A stretch of 64,000 nt of DNA, taken from Neobacillus bataviensis (lineage in GTDB: Bacteria; Bacillota; Bacilli; Bacillales_B; DSM-18226). The stretch covers positions 124,001 through 188,000 of the forward strand of contig NZ_JAHXYW010000009.1 of assembly GCF_019969725.1 (NCBI RefSeq), read 5' to 3'. Of the stretch, positions 51,222 through 59,740 are shown one piece after another. Under the pieces are notes generated by a model. The model was not told the origin of the DNA, did no database searches, and saw only the letters and a program-made list of their open reading frames with translations. Every line of letters starts with the position of its first letter. Position 1 is the first letter of the stretch. Both the position numbers and the translations under genes were made by a program.

Positions 51222-52388
51222 ATGAAGAGTTATAGTTATTTCTGTAATACTAGAATTGAGATGGGGTTGGGGAAAGCGGAGCAATTGCCAATGATGTTGA
51301 ATGCTCTTCAGGTCGGACGGTCGGTTTTATTAGTCAGTGATCCCGGTATCGTTAAGGCTGGATTAGTCACACCAATCAAAACGACGCTGGAAGAGTCGGG
51401 TTATCGAGTCGTTTTATTTGATTCGGTCTCACAAAACCCGAGGGATACGGAGTGTTTGGCTGGAGCAAAAATTTTTCAAGAGCAGGGTATTGAGATGGTC
51501 GTCGCTATTGGAGGCGGAAGCGCAATGGATACAGGGAAGGCGATTGCTCTACTTGGTCCTAATGGCGGTACGCCAGTCGAGTATGTGGAGGGGAAGAGGG
51601 AATATGCCAATATTGCCCCGATTATTTGTGTGCCCACCACTGCAGGAACTGGCTCTGAAGTAACCCGTTCTTCAGTGATCACCGAATCTGCCACTCATCG
51701 AAAGTTGACCCTAAAAGATGCTTCATTAAGACCTATGATGGCCGTTCTTGATCCAAGATTAACGTTTACCGTTCCGCAGTCAGTTACCGCTGCTACAGGT
51801 GTGGATGCGTTAGTTCATGCGATTGAAGGCTATACCTGTAAAGTAACCAATCCAATTTCCCAGGCATTCGGCGCAAGAGCGATGACCAAAATTGTTTCTT
51901 CCTTGCCGGCTGCATTTAAGGATGGAGAAAATCAACAGGCACGCTATGACATGCTTGAAGGCAGCCTTTTAGCTGGATTATGCTTTGGTTCCACGGATGT
52001 GGCAGCTGTCCATTGCTTAGCCGAAGCACTTGGAGGCCTGTATGATACACCGCACGGAGTGGCCAATGCGGTATTTTTACCATATGTATTAAAGTTTAAT
52101 GCGGAAGAAGAGAAGGGCATCCATGCAGATCTGGCAAGATATATGAAGTTTGCCAATGAATCTGATTCGGATGAAAGCGCCGTTGAAAAACTATTAACCG
52201 GTATTCGGGAATTTACTACGAAATTGGAGATTCCAAAACTTAAAGATTTGCCAGGAATCCGAAAAGAAGATTTTTCACGAATAGTAGAACTAGCTGTACA
52301 AAACAATTCCACGCCTAGTAACATTCGAACCATTGGTGCTGGGGATTACCGGAAGATTCTTAAGCAAGCATACGAGGATATTTTTTAA
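51222..52388 (+). CDS. Iron-containing alcohol dehydrogenase, 388 aa
   Basis: A group III Fe-ADH. GGGSAMDTGKAIAL binds NAD(P), PTTAGTGSEVTRSSVIT is the conserved active-site strand, and DALVHAIEGYT plus HCLAEALGGLYDTPHGVANA supply the Asp and three His that hold the iron. It oxidises or reduces a short alcohol or aldehyde in the cytoplasm. ATG 51222 lies eight bases after AAAGGAG; the GTG at 51213 overlaps that site. No -24/-12 promoter is visible for it, but it adjoins the sigma-54 locus. Confidence 0.85.
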   Translation: MKSYSYFCNTRIEMGLGKAEQLPMMLNALQVGRSVLLVSDPGIVKAGLVTPIKTTLEESGYRVVLFDSVSQNPRDTECLAGAKIFQEQGIEMVVAIGGGSAMDTGKAIALLGPNGGTPVEYVEGKREYANIAPIICVPTTAGTGSEVTRSSVITESATHRKLTLKDASLRPMMAVLDPRLTFTVPQSVTAATGVDALVHAIEGYTCKVTNPISQAFGARAMTKIVSSLPAAFKDGENQQARYDMLEGSLLAGLCFGSTDVAAVHCLAEALGGLYDTPHGVANAVFLPYVLKFNAEEEKGIHADLARYMKFANESDSDESAVEKLLTGIREFTTKLEIPKLKDLPGIRKEDFSRIVELAVQNNSTPSNIRTIGAGDYRKILKQAYEDIF

Positions 52389-52399
52389 GATATTACTAA

Positions 52400-52426
52400 C
52401 CCTTGATTGAACAAGGGGTTTTTTTA
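52400..52426 (+). terminator. Hairpin terminator
   Basis: CCCTTG (52400) pairs with CAAGGG (52412), T-run behind. Confidence 0.7.
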
Positions 52427-52527
52427 TTTAAAAAATGAATTTTTATTAAAAGAAGGAATTTTCTCTATAAATTCTTATCATTGCAAGAAATTTACTTTCA
52501 AATATAGGAAAAAACGGAAATCATAAT

Positions 52528-52545
52528 TTGGCACATTTTTTGCAT
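52528..52545 (+). promoter_or_regulatory. Sigma-54 (-24/-12) promoter
   Basis: TTGGCAC-ATTTT-TTGCAT matches the sigma-54 consensus with correct 5-base spacing. It lies 48 bases before the short-chain dehydrogenase gene. Confidence 0.8.
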
Positions 52546-52592
52546 GTAAATAGGATAGGAAAGTCCAATAAAATAATAGGAGTGAAAAGAGC

Positions 52593-53351
52593 ATGGATCA
52601 ATTTGATTTAAGTAACAAGACTGCGATTGTAACTGGCGGAAACAGGGGGTTAGGACGGACAATCGCGTTAGCACTGGCAGAAAGGGGAGCCAATGTAGTA
52701 GTAATAGGAAGAGATGAAGCAAGAAATAAACAAGTAGTTGCAGAAATTGAACAGCTAAATCGAAAAGCGATTAGTTTTTCTACAGATTTAAACAGTATAG
52801 ACTCACTAAATGAAATGGTTGAAAATATAGCTTCCACTTTTGGAACAATTGATATATTAGTAAATAATGCAGGTACTTCGCAAACAAATTTTGCCTTAGG
52901 AGTTACAGAAGCGGAATGGGATAAAATCATGAATTTGAATGTGAAATCGTTATTTTTCTGTTCACAGGCGGTTGCAAAAATAATGAAAAATCAGGGCAAA
53001 GGAAAAATTATTAACGTTTCTTCCGTTGTTGGTGCAGTGGGAGATGTTGGAATAAGCCCATATACTGCCAGTAAAGCAGCTGTCATTAACTTAACAAGAT
53101 CGCTTGCTTTAGAGTGGGCCAGGTATGGTATCCAAGTAAATGCAATAGGCCCGGCATATATTGAGACAGAAATGAACCATGAGGAGTTAAGTAATCCTAA
53201 AGTTCGTGAAAAAATAATTGGTAAAACACCGATGAAAAGATTGGGAAATCCTGAAGAAATAGAGGGGGCCGTTCTTTTACTTGCATCAGATGCCAGCAGT
53301 TTTATCACCGGCCAAACGATCTTTGTTGATGGCGGATGGCTGGCACAGTAA
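52593..53351 (+). CDS. Short-chain dehydrogenase/reductase, 252 aa
   Basis: A classical SDR: TGGNRGLGRTIA for NAD(P), NNAGT, the Ser in NVSSVVGAVGD, YTASKAAVINL with the catalytic Tyr and Lys, and the C-terminal FITGQTIFVDGG. It resembles gluconate-5-dehydrogenase and 3-oxoacyl reductases; the substrate in this locus is unknown. ATG 52593 has TAGGAGTG upstream. It is the first gene behind a sigma-54 promoter and therefore depends on the activator at 59.7 kb. Confidence 0.85.
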   Translation: MDQFDLSNKTAIVTGGNRGLGRTIALALAERGANVVVIGRDEARNKQVVAEIEQLNRKAISFSTDLNSIDSLNEMVENIASTFGTIDILVNNAGTSQTNFALGVTEAEWDKIMNLNVKSLFFCSQAVAKIMKNQGKGKIINVSSVVGAVGDVGISPYTASKAAVINLTRSLALEWARYGIQVNAIGPAYIETEMNHEELSNPKVREKIIGKTPMKRLGNPEEIEGAVLLLASDASSFITGQTIFVDGGWLAQ

Positions 53352-53494
53352 ACAAATAGTAGGATTTTCTCTTTATTGAACTTTCTTAAAAAAGGTTTTT
53401 CTCGAAAATAGGAAAAATCGCAAAAGAATTCTTAATAACAATAAAAATCGGAAATTGATTTCTCTGAAAATTGGATATTCTCAATCAAATTATT

Positions 53495-53512
53495 TTGGCA
53501 TGAATATTGCAT
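53495..53512 (+). promoter_or_regulatory. Sigma-54 (-24/-12) promoter
   Basis: TTGGCAT-GAATA-TTGCAT, almost identical to the copy at 61928, lies 40 bases before the hydrolase gene and may drive the genes to 59.6 kb. Confidence 0.8.
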
Positions 53513-53551
53513 AAACAAAAGTAAGGATTTCCAACAGGGAGGAGGCACCGG

Positions 53552-54190
53552 ATGAAGTCCTTAAAAATTCAACCGTTTACATTGGGAAATCTGCAAACAA
53601 ATAGCTATGTTATCTCGGATGAGGATTCTTTTTGCATCATTATTGATCCGGGTGAAAACCCCTTTGAATTAATGGAATATATCGGTAATAGAAAAGTAGA
53701 TTATATTTTATTAACCCATTGTCACTATGATCATATTGCCGGGGTAAATTTGCTAAAAAACAAAACGGATGCTTTGGTTGTTGCCCATCAGTTGGAAGCA
53801 GAGTGGCTGTTAGATCCCAATTTAAACGGATCAGCTAAAACGAACACACCTATTATCAGTGAGTGGCCAGACATCTTATTAATTGGAGATGAATGGATTC
53901 AATGCGGTTCATTAAATATTAGAGCCATCCATTCTCCAGGACATTCCCCTGGCAGTACATGCTTTCTTATCAATGAGGCTTATTTGTTTACAGGGGATAC
54001 ATTACTAGCGGGAGTTGTAGGGCCAACAAATCTTCCATTTGGAGATAGGGAACTGTTAAAGGAATCTATCAAAAACAAACTATTTAGTCTTCCGGGTGAT
54101 TTCATCATCTATCCTGGACATGGTGAGACAACCACCCTTGAATTTGAAAGAAATTACAATTTGATGCCAAATATGAAAACGTTTTACTGA
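53552..54190 (+). CDS. Metallo-beta-lactamase-fold hydrolase (glyoxalase II-like), 212 aa
   Basis: A two-metal hydrolase: THCHYDHIAG is the HxHxDH site, IHSPGHSPGSTCF the third His loop, LFTGDTLLAG the bridging Asp, and YPGHGETT the last His. It is shorter than true glyoxalase II, lacking its C-terminal domain, so it probably hydrolyses another thioester or lactone. ATG 53552 has GGGAGGAGG upstream. It is the first gene behind the second sigma-54 promoter. Confidence 0.85.
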   Translation: MKSLKIQPFTLGNLQTNSYVISDEDSFCIIIDPGENPFELMEYIGNRKVDYILLTHCHYDHIAGVNLLKNKTDALVVAHQLEAEWLLDPNLNGSAKTNTPIISEWPDILLIGDEWIQCGSLNIRAIHSPGHSPGSTCFLINEAYLFTGDTLLAGVVGPTNLPFGDRELLKESIKNKLFSLPGDFIIYPGHGETTTLEFERNYNLMPNMKTFY

Positions 54191-54319
54191 TCGGATATTT
54201 TCATTGCAATCATATATTCTCATTTAAAAAAGACCCTCCTGTCTTTTACCTATTGGAAGTTATCAATCAGTTAGCAATCCAGCTTTACATAAAAAAATAT
54301 TAGAAAAGGAGAGAGTTTA

Positions 54320-55087
54320 ATGAGATTAAAAGACAAGGTAGCCATCATTACTGGTGCTGGCAGCGGGCAGGGAAAGGCTTCAGCAAAATTATTTGCACAA
54401 GAAGGAGCCCATGTGATTATTGCCGAATGGAATGAAGAGAATGGAAAACAGGTTGAACAAGAAATTAGGGATGCAGGCTTCAATGCTGTATTTATGAAAA
54501 CGGATGTTTCGAATGAAGAAAATGTTCGTGCTGTCGTTGAGCAAACCGTCGAACAATTCGGCCGGATTGATATCCTCTTTAATAATGCAGGGATCGGATT
54601 TTCAGCGCGATCAAAATACACCATGTCTTCGCTTCTAAAAACACCTTTGGAAGATTGGAATCAAATCTTGGCAATCAATTTGAATGGGGTTTACCACATG
54701 TCAAAGTATGTTCTCCCTATCATGATTAACCAAGAAAGCGGCAGCATTGTCAATAATTCCTCCTTAAATGGAATTCAAGGTGTAACAGGGGCTGATGCCT
54801 ATACTGCCGCAAAAGGAGGCGTTGTCGCCTTGACAAGGGTCATGGCAGCAGATTATGGAAAACATAATATTCGCGTCAATTGTATTTGCCCAGGTGCGAT
54901 CGATACACCAATGATTGCTGAGGTACTTCAAAATGAAAAGTTCACAGAGAGCTTTACAGCGAACCCTCTTGGGAGAGTAGGGAAACCTGAGGAAATCGCA
55001 AATGCAGCACTGTTTTTAGCATCTGATGAATCAAGCTACATTACAGGTTTAATTATGCCAGTTGATGGTGGATTGAATGCTATTTAA
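54320..55087 (+). CDS. Short-chain dehydrogenase/reductase, 255 aa
   Basis: A second classical SDR: ITGAGSGQGKASA for NAD(P), NNAGIGF, NNSSLNGIQGV with the catalytic Ser, YTAAKGGVVAL with Tyr and Lys, and SSYITGLIMPVDGGLNA at the end. GAGSGQGKA differs from GGNRGLGR of the first SDR, and the two are not recent duplicates. The locus context suggests it acts on a diol or hydroxyketone. ATG 54320 has AAAGGAGAG upstream. Confidence 0.85.
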   Translation: MRLKDKVAIITGAGSGQGKASAKLFAQEGAHVIIAEWNEENGKQVEQEIRDAGFNAVFMKTDVSNEENVRAVVEQTVEQFGRIDILFNNAGIGFSARSKYTMSSLLKTPLEDWNQILAINLNGVYHMSKYVLPIMINQESGSIVNNSSLNGIQGVTGADAYTAAKGGVVALTRVMAADYGKHNIRVNCICPGAIDTPMIAEVLQNEKFTESFTANPLGRVGKPEEIANAALFLASDESSYITGLIMPVDGGLNAI

Positions 55088-55204
55088 AAAATCTGGATAA
55101 CAGAAAGTCTAACTTTCTTAGACTAATAGAAAGGATGTTAGGTTTTTAGTTCAGAATTTTATGGCTATTTGAAAACTTTGATATTATTAAAAGGAGTGAT
55201 ATTC

Positions 55205-56209
55205 GTGGCTAAAATCTATGAAAAAGAAATTAATTTAAATGATTATAGTAAGGAAGTATTACTTGATTTTTATCAAACAATGGTAAGGATTAGAAGGTTC
55301 GATGAAAATTTAATCCAGTTAATGCAAGAGGGAAAAGTTTCAGGATTCTACCACTCTGGTATTGGATCTGAGGGAGTATCGGCTGGTTCCATCACCCAGA
55401 ATCTTCGTGATGAAGATTACATTTATTATAATCATCGCGGCTGTAACCAGAAAATCGCCAAGGGAGTACCGCTTTCAAAACTATATGGAGACTTTTTGGG
55501 AACAATCGAGGGTACGACAAAAGGATTAGGTGCAGGAATCGTTCACAGTGCAGACCCTTCCAGAGGAGTTTTAGGTCAGGCGGGAACAATTGGCTCCCAG
55601 CTCGGAATTAGCGTAGGTACAGCCTACTCCTCCAAATTCAACGGAACAGATCAAGTCACAATGGTTTATTTTGGGGATGGCGCAGCTTCAAGGGAACCAT
55701 TACACGGATCATTAAACTGGTCAGGTCTCTATAAACTACCAATCATTTATATCTGCGAAAACAATGAGTATGCCATTTCTTGTCATGTATCGGAAACCCA
55801 TTCTGTTAAAGAGCATATCGCCGATTGGGCAGAAGGTTATGGCATTCCGAACTGTGTTGTCGATGGAAATGATGTACTGCTAATGCATGAAGCTGTAAAA
55901 GAAGCCGTTGAGAGAGCAAAAAGAGGGGAAGGCCCAACCTTTATTGAAGCAAAAACGTTCCGTCACCGCGGCCACTTTGAAGGCGACCCTTATGATTATG
56001 TGAATCCAGAAGTGTTACAAGACTGGAAAGAAAATCGAGACCCTATTAAAAATTATAAAGCTAAATTACTAGATGAAGGAATTTGTACAGAAGAGGAAAT
56101 ACTAGAATTGGAAAACCAAGTGGATGCAGAAATTGCAGAAGCCATCAAAAAAGCAGAAGAGTCACCGCTGCCGGATCCAGAAAGAATTTATGAAGGATTA
56201 TTCGCTTAA
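55205..56209 (+). CDS. acoA: Acetoin-dehydrogenase-type E1 component, alpha subunit
   Basis: A thiamine-diphosphate-dependent E1-alpha of 334 residues, the usual length of AcoA. It has GSEGVSAGS near the active site, the TPP motif GDGAASREPLHGSLNW (GDG...N), and ISCHVSETHSV in the regulatory loop. GTG 55205 follows AAAGGAGTG; the longer frame from 55169 starts before that site. With E1-beta it decarboxylates acetoin or a similar 2-oxo substrate and passes the acyl group to E2. The acetoin assignment is by family resemblance. Confidence 0.8.
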   Translation: MAKIYEKEINLNDYSKEVLLDFYQTMVRIRRFDENLIQLMQEGKVSGFYHSGIGSEGVSAGSITQNLRDEDYIYYNHRGCNQKIAKGVPLSKLYGDFLGTIEGTTKGLGAGIVHSADPSRGVLGQAGTIGSQLGISVGTAYSSKFNGTDQVTMVYFGDGAASREPLHGSLNWSGLYKLPIIYICENNEYAISCHVSETHSVKEHIADWAEGYGIPNCVVDGNDVLLMHEAVKEAVERAKRGEGPTFIEAKTFRHRGHFEGDPYDYVNPEVLQDWKENRDPIKNYKAKLLDEGICTEEEILELENQVDAEIAEAIKKAEESPLPDPERIYEGLFA

Positions 56210-56219
56210 GGGGGAGTAA

Positions 56220-57230
56220 ATGATGACAACATTATCTGAAGGTAAAGTAAAAGTGAAAACACTTACAATGCGTCAAGCGATTAATGAAGCTCTTTCGGAA
56301 GAAATGGAACGCGACACTAGCACTATATTATTCGGGGAAGATGTAGGCAAGTTCGGCGGTGTGTTTGGCGTCACACAGGGACTTCATGAAAAATTCGGTC
56401 CAAGAGTCTTTGATACTCCAATTGCGGAGACTACGATTGTTGCTGCTGCTTTGGGGATGGCCATTACAGGGGGACTCCGCCCGATTCCGGAACTGCAATT
56501 TGGCGATTTTGTCGGCGTGGCCTTTGACGAGGTCTTCCATAAGCTTGGAAAATGGCGCTGGATGCATGGCGGTCAAATGGAAATTCCCGTTACTTTACGC
56601 TTGCCAGTAGGTATTGCTGGAGGTGCTGGACCAGAGCATTCACAAAGTCCGCAAGCCATTTTTATGCATGCACCTGGTTTACAAATTGTGGTACCTTCCA
56701 CTCCATATGATGCAAAAGGCTTATTAAAAGCAGCGATCCGGGAAAATAATCCGGTCCTCTTCTTTGAACATAAAGTTTTATATGATGTAAAAGGCGAAGT
56801 ACCTGAGGAAGAATATATCATTCCATTAGGTAAAGCGGATGTAAAACGAGAAGGAAGCGATGTTACTATTATTGCAACAGCCCTTCAGGTCCACACCGCT
56901 TTAAATGCAGCGAAAACCTTATCAGAACAAGGCGTAGAGGCTGAAGTCATTGACCCTCGTACCTTGGCACCGCTTGATATGGAAACCATTTTAGCTTCAG
57001 TCCGGAAGACAGGACGCGTCCTCATCGTACATGAAGAGCCAAAAACAGGCGGGTGTGGTGCAGAAATTGCAGCGCAAATTGCAGATGAAGCACTATTTGA
57101 TCTGCAAGCCCCAATCAAAAGAATTGGAAGTCCAGACGTACCAATCGCTCAGAGCATTTACCTTGAACAGTTTTACAGACCTAGTGAACAGCAAATTCTC
57201 GATACAGTGAAGGAATTAATGGAATACTAG
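56220..57230 (+). CDS. acoB: Acetoin-dehydrogenase-type E1 component, beta subunit
   Basis: E1-beta, 336 residues: FGEDVGKFGGVFGVTQGLHE, DTPIAETTIVAAALGMAITG, and the C-terminal transketolase domain with VIDPRTLAPLDMETI and VHEEPKTGGCGAEIA. Together with E1-alpha it forms the heterotetramer with two TPP sites. It begins ten bases after the alpha gene behind AAGGGGGAG, so the two are made from one mRNA. A hairpin follows before E2. Confidence 0.85.
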   Translation: MMTTLSEGKVKVKTLTMRQAINEALSEEMERDTSTILFGEDVGKFGGVFGVTQGLHEKFGPRVFDTPIAETTIVAAALGMAITGGLRPIPELQFGDFVGVAFDEVFHKLGKWRWMHGGQMEIPVTLRLPVGIAGGAGPEHSQSPQAIFMHAPGLQIVVPSTPYDAKGLLKAAIRENNPVLFFEHKVLYDVKGEVPEEEYIIPLGKADVKREGSDVTIIATALQVHTALNAAKTLSEQGVEAEVIDPRTLAPLDMETILASVRKTGRVLIVHEEPKTGGCGAEIAAQIADEALFDLQAPIKRIGSPDVPIAQSIYLEQFYRPSEQQILDTVKELMEY

Positions 57231-57240
57231 AAAAGTAGAA

Positions 57241-57277
57241 GGCATGTACCTAACCTACTAGGGTTAGGTACCATGCC
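57241..57277 (+). terminator. Hairpin inside the operon, between E1-beta and E2
   Basis: GGCATG-t-ACCTAACC pairs with GGTTAGGT-ac-CATGCC. No T-run follows, so it may protect or process the mRNA or cut expression of E2, rather than end transcription. Confidence 0.5.
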
Positions 57278-57344
57278 ATCATAGTTTCAGTGAAATTATT
57301 TTTTAGACATCGATTTTTTATTAAATCATAGAGGAGATGACGAT

Positions 57345-58508
57345 ATGTACGAGGTAAAAATGCCGCGCTTAGGCGTAACCATGCAGAACGGAACTGTATC
57401 AAATTGGATTTATGAGGAAGGCGATACAGTTGAAAAAGGTGATTATTTATTTGAATTAGAAACAGAAAAATCTACCTTGGAAATAGAGTCACAAACGTCA
57501 GGAGTTTTGAAAAAAATCATTATTCCAGAGGGTGAGGAAGTACCAGTAAATACGGTGATTGCCATCATCGCAGCTGAAGATGAAGAAGTTGATTTATCCG
57601 TTTACACAAAAAGCAACACTTCAAATGAAGAAGTGGCTGCGGCAGTCGAAGCACTACAGCCAGCTGTTGCGACAAAACAACCTGAAGTTCAAACCAGCAA
57701 GGGAGCAGTTTCACCTAAAGCCCGTAAGCTTGCAAAAGAACTTGGTGTAGCGGTTGAAAATCTGGTAGGAACAGGAAAAAACGGCTTGATCACCGAAGAC
57801 AATGTCAGACAGGCGGCAAGTACAAATACTTCTATTAAAATTAAAGAGAAGATTGCTTTAAATAATATCAAACGGGCAATGTCAGAAAATATGCTCGAAA
57901 GCTGGAGAAATGTTCCTCAATTTACACAAATGGTATCCGTGAATATGGAAAAGGTTTTAAGTGCGAAAAAAGAATTAGAAGGCGTGTCCCTAAACGATAT
58001 TCTTGTCAAAGCTGTTAGTAAGGCTGTTAAGACCAATCCAATTGTAAACAGCAGGCTGGAAGAAAATCAAATCGTTGTTTTTGATGAGGTCAATATTTCC
58101 GTTGCCGTAAATAGTCAGCATGGTTTAGTGGTTCCTGTTGTCAAAAATACAGAAAACAAATCAGTAGCGGAGATTGCTAAGGAAATAAGAAGTTTAGCGC
58201 AAAAGGCTGAACAGAACCAATTGACATTAAACGATTATTCAAATGGTACTATCACGGTCTCCAATCTTGGCAGTTTAGGAATTGAAACTGGCACACCGAT
58301 TATTAATGCACCACAATCCACCCTGGTTTTTGCCGGTGCTATTCGAAAGACTCCAGTGGTGAATGAAAACAATGAAATCGTTGTGGAACCTATTATGACG
58401 CTTTCTATTTGTTATGACCACCGTTTTATTGATGGTGTTACGGGAGCAAAATTCACAAATGAAGTGAAGAATGTTTTAGAAAATCTAACAGCGGACGGAT
58501 TACTGTAA
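57345..58508 (+). CDS. acoC: Dihydrolipoamide acyltransferase (E2), 387 aa
   Basis: The core of the complex. Residues 1-78 are a lipoyl domain with the modified Lys in ETEKSTLEIES. Residues about 120-160 are the E1/E3-binding domain (VSPKARKLAKELGVAVENLV, GTGKNGLITEDNV). The catalytic domain follows with CYDHRFIDGVTGAKF, His and Asp of the active site. It transfers the acyl group from E1 to CoA. The E3 gene expected next is not present, so a housekeeping dihydrolipoyl dehydrogenase must serve. Confidence 0.85.
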   Translation: MYEVKMPRLGVTMQNGTVSNWIYEEGDTVEKGDYLFELETEKSTLEIESQTSGVLKKIIIPEGEEVPVNTVIAIIAAEDEEVDLSVYTKSNTSNEEVAAAVEALQPAVATKQPEVQTSKGAVSPKARKLAKELGVAVENLVGTGKNGLITEDNVRQAASTNTSIKIKEKIALNNIKRAMSENMLESWRNVPQFTQMVSVNMEKVLSAKKELEGVSLNDILVKAVSKAVKTNPIVNSRLEENQIVVFDEVNISVAVNSQHGLVVPVVKNTENKSVAEIAKEIRSLAQKAEQNQLTLNDYSNGTITVSNLGSLGIETGTPIINAPQSTLVFAGAIRKTPVVNENNEIVVEPIMTLSICYDHRFIDGVTGAKFTNEVKNVLENLTADGLL

Positions 58509-58566
58509 GAGGAAACTCTTACAGTTTTCTTTCATCGTTATTGTTTGATTATAGGGGGTGCGGCCA

Positions 58567-59622
58567 TTGAGCACGATGAAAGCAGCAGTTTATTATGGAC
58601 CGCGGGATATAAGAGTTGAATCCATCGATATTCCTGAAGTTGGTGTGAATGATATCTTATTAAAGGTCAACGCATGCGGCATTTGCGGATCGGATGTTCA
58701 CAGCTACGGAACAGGATTATATATCCAAAAGGGACAAATTATGGGACATGAATTTTCTGGGGAAGTTGTCAAGGTTGGCCAGAATGTAAAGGATATTCAT
58801 GTGGGAGAAAGAGGTACAGGTTTTTATACAAAGTTTTGCGGCTCCTGTTATTGGTGCAGAAATAAACAATATGTCCTTTGCCCAAACCTATTTAAGGAAT
58901 CAACAGGGTACGGTCTCCAGGGGGCGTTTGCTGAATATTTATTAATTCCTAATGCAAGGAAAAATATTTCCTTTTATCAGGTTCCTGATGACATGGATAC
59001 GTTTACGGCAGCAACCATTGAGCCAGTGTCAGTTGCCGCTCATACGGTAGCTCAGTGTCAGCCAAATAAAGAGGATAAAGTAGTCATTATGGGGGCAGGA
59101 TTAATCGGAAATGCTGTTATGCAAATTTTTAAAGCTTACGAAGTCGAGACACTTGTCGTTACAGAAATTTCGGAGCTTCGCCTAGATTTAGCCAAAAGAT
59201 CTGGAGCTGACTACGTAATCCACGCCCTAAAAGAAAATGTAATGGAACGTGTCAAAGAACTGGTCGGTGTCGGACCCTATCACTTTAATGAAGGGGCAAT
59301 GGCAGATATTGTCGTCGACGCTGCCGGAGCACCAACTGCTGTGGAACAGTCATTTGAAATGGTAAGAAGTGGCGGAACGATTGCCTTTGTGGGCCTTCCT
59401 GAAAAAAAAGCGGCCCTCGATATCACGAAAATTGTTCACAAAACACCGAGAATTATGGGCTGTTTAGGAGGAAATTTCGCGAAATCTATCGAATTACTAA
59501 AGAGTAATAGAGTAAAGACCAGAGATTTAGTTACACACGTCTATTCCATAGATTATGCCAAAGAAGCTTTCGAAACACAGATGAAACCCAAAGATTCAGT
59601 AAAAGTCATGATAGAATTTTAA
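58567..59622 (+). CDS. Zinc-dependent alcohol dehydrogenase (butanediol/sorbitol type)
   Basis: A medium-chain dehydrogenase of 351 residues. CGICGSDVHSYG and GHEFSGEVV bind the catalytic zinc, CGSCYWCRNKQYVLC holds the structural zinc, and VIMGAGLIGNAVMQI is the NAD site. Relatives oxidise 2,3-butanediol, sorbitol or threonine; with an acetoin-type complex beside it, a 2,3-butanediol-like diol is an attractive but unproven substrate. TTG 58567 follows TAGGGGGTG; ATG 58576 is the alternative start. Confidence 0.85.
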   Translation: MSTMKAAVYYGPRDIRVESIDIPEVGVNDILLKVNACGICGSDVHSYGTGLYIQKGQIMGHEFSGEVVKVGQNVKDIHVGERGTGFYTKFCGSCYWCRNKQYVLCPNLFKESTGYGLQGAFAEYLLIPNARKNISFYQVPDDMDTFTAATIEPVSVAAHTVAQCQPNKEDKVVIMGAGLIGNAVMQIFKAYEVETLVVTEISELRLDLAKRSGADYVIHALKENVMERVKELVGVGPYHFNEGAMADIVVDAAGAPTAVEQSFEMVRSGGTIAFVGLPEKKAALDITKIVHKTPRIMGCLGGNFAKSIELLKSNRVKTRDLVTHVYSIDYAKEAFETQMKPKDSVKVMIEF

Positions 59623-59740
59623 CCTTGATTTTTTTAAAATAGGATTCACCCAAAACAGGGGATCTAATGTGGGAGGAACTGTTGTTAGAAAGCTAATAAT
59701 TGTTATATCTCAGTGTTTAGAACCTGCTTTTTGGAGAGTG

